Below, in pieces: positions 53,389 through 60,437 of a stretch of 64,000 nucleotides of DNA. Each line of letters begins with the position of its first letter. Position 1 is the first letter of the stretch. The position numbers were made by a program, and so were the translations under genes. Under the pieces are notes generated by a model, which saw only the letters and a program-made list of their open reading frames with translations, had not been told where the DNA came from and made no database searches. The DNA is from Flectonema sp. DT1601. Its lineage: Eukaryota > Euglenozoa > Diplonemea > Diplonemida > Diplonemidae. The stretch lies in the NCBI GenBank assembly GCA_964019425.1, contig OZ025781.1:1556501-1620500 (forward strand), read 5' to 3'.

Positions 53389-56202
53389 ATGTCAGACCCA
53401 GTAGATGTTGAGGAATTAACACAACTAAAATGCCTTCTTCAGAATGTAGAGGCTGAAAAAGAAGCATATCGGAACAGGTTTGCAAAGCAAAAACAAGAAG
53501 CAGATAGCTTAAGAGAACAGCTAACAACAGCCCAAGAAAACGTGGAGACGAAGACTCAGGAATTACAAAAAGAAAAGGAACATAGTGAAACACTGAACGG
53601 TCAACTGAACGCTTTAATAGCGGAGAAGGGAGACGCAGCAGCTGAAAAACATGATATCATACCACGTTCTCCATTGAATGCGAGTTTATCAGGTTGGGAA
53701 ATGGCAAGACAAGATACCTTTGATGCAAAACACTCTGCTCAGATGGCTGACGTAGTCGAGGCACTCCAACAAGAAGTTGCAACTGGAAAGCAAGAAATAG
53801 AAGAACTCAAAGAAGAGTTAGAAGAGCAAACCGACATGCACACAGACGACCTTCTTCCTCTGCAAGAGAAGGTTACTGAATTAGAGGTTTCAGAGAGAGA
53901 ATTAAAAGAAAAAATTGAAACTATTTCAAACGAAAGAGACGGAACACTGCAAACTCTTGAAGACACCAGCAAGCAACTCGCAACCTCGCGAGAACAAGCA
54001 CACCTACAAATAGAAGAAGTAAATCAAAAAATAAAAGATCTCTCTGAAGTTAACGATAACTTAACGAGTCAACTTCAGGCAGCAGAATCTAAAAATACGG
54101 AAATCACTGAAACCCACACCAATGACATGTCTGCTTTAAAGGAACAGCTGAACTCTTCGGAGAAAAAGGAAGCTGAACTTATTCAGCAACTTAAAGAGAC
54201 GGACGATGAACTTACTGACACACAAGAACAAGTAGCCAATACAAAAAGTGAAACAACTCAATTACAAAAACAACTTCAGATATTACAAGAACAAATAAAT
54301 GACAGTAAGTCTGACACTGAATCAAGATTAGAGTGCGCACGTGCGATGACTTCTACTTTAGAAAAAGAATTGCAGACAGCTAAAGCAGAGCTTGATCAAA
54401 TTACAGAAGTTAAGAAGGTTCTTGAAAAGGAAAACGAAACACTTCAATCTGAGTCTGCGAGTCTCACAGAAGAACGGAATCGTCTCACAGAAGAACAGAC
54501 TCGTCTCACTCAGGATGTTAAAGCTTCTCAGGAGACGGAAGCTATTCTTCAATCTGAACTCAAGTCACTCGAGGAAGAGATCTCTTCATTGAAAACCCAA
54601 CTGACTGCCGCCCAACAAAATAGTTCTGAAGATCTCTCCAAATCACAAACAGAAGTATCAGAATTACAAAAAAAACTATCCTCCGCTAACGAACTCAACT
54701 CCACCACTTCGAATGAAATCAGCTCTCTGGAAGAGAAGTTGGCAGCAGCTCAGCAAAGTGGTTCCGACGATTTGTTAAAATCCCAAAATGAGTTGTCGGA
54801 ATTACAACAAAAATTAACTTCGGCTGAAGAAACCATCTCATCGCATGCAGCAGCAAGTGATAGCCTGAAGGAAAAGCTGGCTGCGGTTGAAGAAAGTAGC
54901 CATACGGAAAATGAAAAATTGCAAGAACAAATAACAACCATGGAATCAACAAAAGACAGTGAAATTAGTACCTTGAGAGACCAGTTGACAGCAGCACAGC
55001 AGAGCTGTTCTGAAGATTTGGTCAGCGCGCAGAATGACGTCACCGCACTGCGGGAGAAATTAAATTCAACAGAGACATCAGGTCAGGCTGAAATTAGTTC
55101 CTTGAAGGAGCAGATTGCTGAGGCTCAGCAGAATGCGAGCCAAGATCTCGCTACCGCGCAAGCAAAAATATCAGATCTTAATGGTCAGGTAGAAAATCTT
55201 CAAAATGCTGCAGGTGTTGAGGATGTCTTAAAACAGGAACTCAACTCTCTAAAGTCTCAACATTCTCAAGAAGTTGAACAACTAAACTCTCGCATTGAAT
55301 CCCTGAGCGAGGAGAGTTCGAAAATCAATGAACTCGAGAATACCAACAAGAACTTAGTATCCGAGAATGACATACTGCAGAGTTCTATTGGAGCATCACA
55401 GCAGGAGATAACAACAATGGAGGCAACGTTGGAAGCATTGAGAACAAGTTATGCTTCAGTGACATCGGAAATGGCTAAGGCTGAAGATTGCCAACGAACC
55501 CTTGAAAAAACGATGGCAATGGAACAGAAGAAATCATTTGAACTGAAATCTGAACATGAAGCAGCTCAGAAATCAAATATCGCAGAAATTGCGAAACTTC
55601 AATCGGAGATTACCCAACTGAGAAACAGAAGTCCAGTAGAGAAGTCAATCATAAGCAAACCAGCGGCTGAACTCGAGCGAAGGCCATCTGTGGAACCCGT
55701 AATAGATATGCCTCCACCACTGCCTGCTGATTTGAGTGCCCACATGTGGCTAAACGTTCGCAGTAATTACCGACACGTTAGATTACGTCCACAAGGAGTA
55801 GCAAAACAATGGAGAGTACACAGCATGAAGATGATGGATGCTGCTGGTGTTAATATTGCAACAGACTCAACAAGAATAAAAGTATCTGGAAGATCTCATC
55901 TTGAAGAAGGAGGATGTCAGATGACTGGAGTCTGGGAAGGTCCTCTCAACTCAAGAGATCAATCCTGGATGAGATATGACCTTCCAAATTCAGAAGTTGT
56001 TTGGAAAATAGAAACACGTTCATCAGTTGAAGATGGTCTCGCTCCTCTTCGACTAGTGGCTGAAGGTTCAAAAGACGGCAAAGAATGGGTTTCTGTTAGT
56101 TGGACTGCTGGTGAGACAATTCGATGTCAGCCTGTCTACAAAGACGGTGAATTTAATAAGCCTCGCTTTGCCAACGAAGTTGTTCACCAAATTTCTCTGT
56201 GA
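53389..56202 (+). CDS. Long coiled-coil protein with C-terminal beta-rich domain
   Basis: Residues about 5-755 are nearly continuous heptads rich in Gln, Glu, Lys, Ser and Leu, with repeating units around LxxAxxxxSEDLxKSQxExSELQKKL (near 400-500). Family members with such rods act as tethers or cytoskeletal or Golgi matrix proteins. A Pro-rich hinge (MPPPLPADLS) leads to a globular domain of about 155 residues containing MWLNVRSNYRHVRL, VVWKIETRSS and LRLVAEGSKDGKEWVSV. Its DG-x-W-x-x-V ending resembles discoidin/galactose-binding-like folds, but I am not sure. The acceptor ends 13 nt before the ATG. No intron. Confidence 0.85.
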   Translation: MSDPVDVEELTQLKCLLQNVEAEKEAYRNRFAKQKQEADSLREQLTTAQENVETKTQELQKEKEHSETLNGQLNALIAEKGDAAAEKHDIIPRSPLNASLSGWEMARQDTFDAKHSAQMADVVEALQQEVATGKQEIEELKEELEEQTDMHTDDLLPLQEKVTELEVSERELKEKIETISNERDGTLQTLEDTSKQLATSREQAHLQIEEVNQKIKDLSEVNDNLTSQLQAAESKNTEITETHTNDMSALKEQLNSSEKKEAELIQQLKETDDELTDTQEQVANTKSETTQLQKQLQILQEQINDSKSDTESRLECARAMTSTLEKELQTAKAELDQITEVKKVLEKENETLQSESASLTEERNRLTEEQTRLTQDVKASQETEAILQSELKSLEEEISSLKTQLTAAQQNSSEDLSKSQTEVSELQKKLSSANELNSTTSNEISSLEEKLAAAQQSGSDDLLKSQNELSELQQKLTSAEETISSHAAASDSLKEKLAAVEESSHTENEKLQEQITTMESTKDSEISTLRDQLTAAQQSCSEDLVSAQNDVTALREKLNSTETSGQAEISSLKEQIAEAQQNASQDLATAQAKISDLNGQVENLQNAAGVEDVLKQELNSLKSQHSQEVEQLNSRIESLSEESSKINELENTNKNLVSENDILQSSIGASQQEITTMEATLEALRTSYASVTSEMAKAEDCQRTLEKTMAMEQKKSFELKSEHEAAQKSNIAEIAKLQSEITQLRNRSPVEKSIISKPAAELERRPSVEPVIDMPPPLPADLSAHMWLNVRSNYRHVRLRPQGVAKQWRVHSMKMMDAAGVNIATDSTRIKVSGRSHLEEGGCQMTGVWEGPLNSRDQSWMRYDLPNSEVVWKIETRSSVEDGLAPLRLVAEGSKDGKEWVSVSWTAGETIRCQPVYKDGEFNKPRFANEVVHQISL

Positions 56203-56996
56203 TAACATCCTACAGTCCTATAGTTATATTCGATAATTATGCCGCCCCCCCAAAAAAAAATATTATCCTATTTCATATTTTGTCTCCAAGAATAAATTAT
56301 TAGCAGGTGACACTTCTTGTCCTTAAGAACAATTAGTTAGTTAGATAGCAGTAAAGCCAGGAACAAACACCTTCGGTGGGTGTGTTAGTTTTAATGTTCA
56401 TTTTTCTGTTTCCTTCTCAACTGAACAGCGCTGATACACTTTCTTTCTGAGAATGATACGTTAAGCGTTTGTAACTTAACCCTTACCACCGGAGTTGATA
56501 TATCAGCTTGAAAAAAGATTTTTTTTTCTTCGTCTACGTCTCATCCCGTACATTTTACGCGGAGGGACCCTGGAACCCGCCTTAACATTAATAGTAAGGA
56601 TTTAGCATAGGGTCACTCAAAACATTGCTTTTCCCCCATTGTGCATTCCGGTAATGATGATTTGGTGTGATTTTTTATGGGGAGGGGTGATGGGGTTCAA
56701 GATATCATATTGTGCCTTATTCGCCTTTACCAAAATCGAAATTGTGTAGAAGTTCAAAAAAAAAAAAACTGACTTTCTTACGGTGGTGTTAGGGTTAAAT
56801 TATACAGTCCTTTGGCACTTGACGAAGAGTGGCTTTAGTAGTTCACGTGAGGTTGAGAGAGAACATTTTATGCTCTGTTAATTGTGTTTCCCCCTTCTTA
56901 TTAATTAGTCAGATGGACTCTCAGTGATGTGGTTTATCAAAAGACACTATTTTTGGTGAATATCGTAAATGTCACGTGATCTTGTTTGAGTAATTC

Positions 56997-57034
<38 letters not shown>
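56203..57034. other. Intergenic region with (ATT)n microsatellite
   Basis: No gene is seen. An ATT triplet repeat (about 56997-57034) ends this stretch and continues after 57804 on the other side of a TIR element, so the element inserted into the microsatellite. The rest is ordinary AT-rich spacer. Confidence 0.6.
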
Positions 57035-57036
<2 letters not shown>

Positions 57037-57804
57037 TAGATGGAAGTGCCCTACAATTTGGAGGGCGTGTAGGGCGCTTGTAGGGCGCTTTTAATATAAA
57101 TATTATTTTGGAGGGCGCTTTTTTTTACCTTTTTTATTACTATAAGACAGCTAAATTGACGTCGACTTACACTGACGCACAAGTATTTTGACGCAGAAGC
57201 CAAAAAAAATTTTTGACATGCTTGGCAGTCTTTCGAAAAAGAGAAAAAAGGGTGTCACGGGGTTCGAACCCGAGACCTCCAGGTCATGGTTCGGAGGTCA
57301 ACAATGGCAAAAACAATAGGCTACTCCTTGAGAGCTTCCGGAGCCTGCTGCAATCCCTGAAGCTGAAACTCATTTCAGTGGACGATGCATCCCAGATCTA
57401 CAAGGAGCTGATTAGCCCGCAGAATGCACCGAGTCGAATATAGAGGGATTCGAGGAGGGAGAGTGCGTTCTTACTAACCTGTTAATAGGCCGGTCTTCAC
57501 GGTACCTTGTGAGAAAAAAAAGAAGTTTACTGGTGGCAAGTAAACTGATATCCCAGAGACGCATTTGATCGGGCGAACCGGAGAAAAGTCAAATAAGATG
57601 CGATTCGACCCTCGCTGAGGGCAGGGGTGTGTCAAAATGAGCTCGGCATTATATTAAATTTAATTAAAAAAGCGCCCTACGCGCCCTCCAGCGCCCTATT
57701 TTGGCCCTATTTTGGCCCTACAATGGCCCTATTTTGGCCCTACAAATTTTTGTGGCTGATTTTCACCAGGCGCCCTCCAAATTTGGAGGGCACTTCCATC
57801 TATG
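57035..57804. mobile_element. TIR-bounded non-autonomous DNA element 1 (MITE-like)
   Basis: The ends are inverted repeats of about 33 bp: left from catagatggaagtgccct, right its complement ending cacttccatctatg, with one mismatch and one indel. Both ends sit in ATT repeats, so the target duplication cannot be delimited; it fits a 3-bp TTA/ATT type. Sub-terminal arrays of agggcgc (left) and gcgccct/ggccct (right) follow. Inside are a tRNA-like cassette on the minus strand and a GC-richer stretch (about 57340-57440) that reads as a protein fragment of about 37 residues, with no recognised family. No transposase is present. It is 770 bp, so presumably mobilised in trans. Confidence 0.82.
57251..57345 (-). 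repeat. tRNA-derived cassette in element 1
   Basis: Read on the minus strand, this has an A-box-like segment (gagtagcctattg), then a perfect T-arm (CGGGTTCGAACCCCG, box B) and GACACC, followed at once by six T, a pol III stop. The T-arm pairs and loops as in real tRNA. The anticodon arm and the 5' acceptor strand are degenerate, so I do not call it a functional tRNA. It is about 85-95 nt long and matches 59731-59805. Confidence 0.7.
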
Positions 57805-58031
57805 ATTATTATTATTTTTTTTTTTTATTACAAAAATATTTTATCTTGTTTGCAGATTTTTGTTATTTTGGTTCTTTCATGGATCGTGTTGCTTGCTCTT
57901 ACTAACTTGTGTGCAACGGCACGTGTTGTTTTGTCTCTATCTCTTACGCTTCACTCTGGGTGGCTTTCTTCTGTCACGTCCCTTTGATGAGGTTTTTTCA
58001 CATTTGTTGCTTTTATTGAAAACCAAAAGCG

Positions 58032-58063
<32 letters not shown>

Positions 58064-58695
58064 CTCCCTCCTTTTTTTTTTTTTTTTTGATCCCGTTCTC
58101 AGACTTCTGGAAAAAAAATTTAAAAAAAAAAAAAAAAGGCGTCCCTACGATGCAGTAATTCCCCATAATGCTGTCCAATAAAAAAAACATAAAAAAAAAA
58201 AAACATAAATAAAAAAAAAATCTTTTTTTTCCTTCCAATACGCGGATTTCCTCCTAACTTTGCTGACTGCTATCAGTGTCGTCCTGAAAAGGTTGTTCGG
58301 ATATTCCGCAACAGTTTCCTTACAAGTTGAAGAAGAAAAAAAAAAAAAAAAAAAAAAAAAAATGCAAAAAGAGATTCAACTGTATTCTCTTTTTGCTCAA
58401 AAAATAGAACAAAAAAATCGTTTTTTCGTACAGCAGTTTCGTCGGCTGAGATGAAAGTGATTTTGACACAGCTAGCAAAGAAAGCACAACAGCCTTTTGC
58501 AGTGTTGGGCTACGAAGTTGATCTTAGCAAGCTACTATTAAGGCTGCTTTAGTTTGAGAGTAGTCAACAGAGGAACTGTGTGATTCGATGATTCCTTTCC
58601 GTAAGTTGTTCAAAAAAAATACCATTTCAGCGTTATCGATGATAAAAATTGCGAACCCAATTCGTCTTCGTCAATTTCATTCAAAAAAAAAAAAA
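57805..58695. other. Spacer between the two TIR elements
   Basis: This holds the longest homopolymers in the window: poly-T near 58031-58063 and 58070-58088, poly-A near 58121-58137 and 58336-58360. The open frames here are artefacts of these runs. No gene is evident. Confidence 0.55.
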
Positions 58696-58754
58696 GGGAA
58701 AACCTCTAATTCAACAAAAATAGTTTGCGAAATCGCCAACTCCCTACAAAAAAA

Positions 58755-58845
58755 AGTTGTCCACCAGGACTCGAACTTGACCCAAAAAATTGGCTTGCGG
58801 CGGGTTTTTTGTTTTTTAGCCTACCAAGCTGGGAAGAGTGCAAGG
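58755..58845 (-). repeat. Degenerate tRNA-like remnant in element 2
   Basis: On the minus strand, a box-B-like GTTCGAGTCCTGG lies upstream of a T-run, and an A-box-like AGCTTGGTAGGC lies about 55 nt earlier. The T stem has one mispair. The body has two homopolymer stretches where an anticodon arm should be. I take it as a decayed tRNA-derived sequence. Confidence 0.45.
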
Positions 58846-58847
58846 GT

Positions 58848-58884
58848 GGCTTGCGTCCTCCAAATTCTTGGCGGGACGCAAGCC
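58848..58884. other. Strong GC hairpin next to C/G tracts
   Basis: GGCTTGCGTCC (58848-58858) pairs perfectly with GGACGCAAGCC (58874-58884) across a 15-nt loop. It is followed by long C tracts and a run of six G (about 58883-58912). The GC content is unlike anything else in the window. Confidence 0.85.
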
Positions 58885-58968
58885 CCCCCCCCCAACCCCC
58901 CCCAAGGGGGGAGCCCCTAATAAAAGCCCGCCTGTTCCGTACAAAGTCCAACCTGAAAAAACAAATTT

Positions 58969-58975
58969 GCAACTG

Positions 58976-59007
<32 letters not shown>

Positions 59008-59395
59008 TTCTAATTAAAGACGCGCATGAATGGACTAATGAGATTCCTTCTGCCCCTACCTACTATCTGGCGAACAGCAGTCAAGGGAACGGACTTGAAA
59101 CTGTCAGCGGGGAAAGAAGACCCTGTTGAGTTTGACTCTAGTCTGACTTTGTGCAGTGACATAGGGGGTGTAGTTATAGGTGGGAGGTTTACCAACAATG
59201 AAATACCACTACTCTTATCGTCGCTTTACTTATCCAATGATGGGGGAACGGCAGCTGCCTCTTCGGAGGTTAGGGTCCTTTCGGACTCGTAGCTTTTCCG
59301 ATTCCAGCGACAAACGGGCTTCGGCTCGACCCCTCGTTTGGAGACACCAGTCAGGTGGGGAGTTTGGCTGGGAGGGCCACATTGACGAAGGCTTC
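58969..59395 (+). pseudogene. Fragment of cytosolic LSU rRNA, probably non-functional
   Basis: The sequence follows eukaryotic 28S rRNA from gactctcttaaggtagcc (domain IV, the R2-element target region) through cgcgcatgaatgga, ggggaaagaagaccctg and ttgactctagtctgac to gtcaggtggggagtttgg (domain V). About 430 bp, with a variable region inside, align in order. Universally conserved sites are altered: the P-loop reads CTGGGAGGG instead of CTGGGGCGG, and the GCGAAACCACAGCC block is changed. No SSU, 5.8S or other LSU parts precede it. It is therefore a captured or inserted remnant rather than a working rRNA gene. Confidence 0.85.
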
Positions 59396-59397
59396 TA

Positions 59398-59492
59398 AGT
59401 CACGAACCTAAATTGATGATGAGGATCGTTAAGCCACATTTCTAAAGGTCAAGCTTTTACTAACGTGAGAATTTCTGTTCTCGATGGTTCGA
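59398..59492 (-). pseudogene. Inverted, deleted continuation of the LSU rRNA fragment
   Basis: The minus strand reads GAGAACAGAAAT, then GTAAAAGCTTGA, then TGTGGCTTAACGATCCT. These are the next conserved blocks of 28S rRNA after the + strand fragment, in the right order but with about 36 nt missing between them. A further short match (GGATTGATCACCCACT, minus strand, 59661-59676) fits a later LSU block. The rRNA segment was therefore broken and partly inverted. Confidence 0.6.
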
Positions 59493-59730
59493 ATGTGTCT
59501 GACAAAAATTACCTAATTTGGAATGCTGCTTGAAGTCTGGTGAATTTTGGTTGGAGGTCTTAGTCTCACTGGTGAACTGCACAGTAACATTTTAAAGTGA
59601 TCGATCACACGGGAGGGGTCTTGGTGATTTATTGCAACGGGAATATGTCTCAACTCGACCAGTGGGTGATCAATCCGCCCTTTGACTATGTTTTGGTCAC
59701 ATTTTCCGTCATTACGAAAAAGAGAAAAAA

Positions 59731-59805
59731 GGATGTCACGGGGTTCGAACCCGAGACCTCCGGGTCATGATTCGGCGGTCATAACCAATAAACTACCGGA
59801 GCTCC
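59731..59805 (-). repeat. tRNA-derived cassette in element 2 (75 nt)
   Basis: On the minus strand this is 75 nt, the length of a tRNA, from GGAGCTCCGGTAG to GTGACATCC and then six T. Five of seven acceptor pairs form, the T-arm is perfect (CGGGTTCGAACCCCG) and the D-arm is weak. The anticodon arm does not pair well. The T-arm half and its 3' flank are nearly identical to those in element 1. Confidence 0.7.
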
Positions 59806-59913
59806 GAAAATTCTGAAAGTTTTCCCGTCATGTTGGGTTGTTTCGAGCGGTTAAAATTTTTGTGATGAGTTGGCGATTTCGCAAACTATTTTTGTGGAAT
59901 TAGGGGTTTTCCC

Positions 59914-60437
59914 AAAAAAAAAAAAAAAAAACAAAAACAAAAAAAAGAATATTTAATTTATCATAAAGCACCTGTGATATTGACCTGCAAGGGTCGTCGG
60001 TCTAGTAAGACACGGGTGGGGTGTGCATTACGGTGGTCGCCTTCAGAAGAGAACACTAAGAAAGCCAGAACGGGGTAGTTATTAGGAATGAGAAAATAAT
60101 TTAATGTGGGATTCTTAAAATAGAATAGTTTTGAAGCATTCAAATCGTTTTTTTTTTTTTTTGTGCTTTTTTTGCTACTAAACTGCTAGTAGGCACAGCA
60201 TGTGGAACCCCACAAGCAAAGTAACGTTCCAACAAAAAGATTATACACATGAAGTACATTGTAAGACTCATTGAGAGAAAGTGTGTCTGTTTTGGCGTGC
60301 CATCTTGCCGCCTTTAATATGTATTAATAATATGCCATTACAATTAGTAATAACACTTTTTTAAGACAGAAGTAGCACATGCAAAAGGATCAGTCATTTG
60401 TTTTGTATTAAGGTTTACTTATTCTCCCCTCAGTCAC
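59914..60437. other. Intergenic region, no gene seen
   Basis: After a poly-A run, positions about 59970-60060 are GC-richer (gacctgcaagggtcgtcgg, then gggtggggtgtgc). I cannot identify this segment; it may be another captured RNA-gene piece. The rest is AT-rich. It ends with ttattctcccctcag at 60433. Confidence 0.5.

Larger units (their letters stand above)
58696..59913. mobile_element. TIR-bounded element 2 carrying tRNA-like and LSU rRNA pieces
   Basis: The ends, 58696-58740 and 59869-59913, are inverted repeats matching at 43 of 45 positions (starting gggaaaacc, ending gcgaaatcgccaac). Both lie against poly-A tracts, so any target duplication is hidden. Inside, from left to right: a tRNA-like remnant, a strong GC hairpin with C- and G-tracts, a + strand piece of LSU rRNA, a minus-strand LSU piece, and a tRNA-derived cassette shared with element 1. 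No transposase or reverse transcriptase is seen. GC content is well above the surroundings. Confidence 0.85.

Noticed and set aside
57213-57443. A 76-residue frame inside TIR element 1
   Set aside because: It crosses the tRNA-like cassette, has no acceptor or homology I can name, and only its last part looks protein-like. It may be a captured gene scrap, but it does not support a gene call.
57951-58238. Minus-strand Lys/Phe-rich frame
   Set aside because: It is created by poly-A and poly-T runs.
59026-59398. Open frames over 59026-59398
   Set aside because: They overlap the LSU rRNA fragment and are incidental frames of rRNA-derived sequence.
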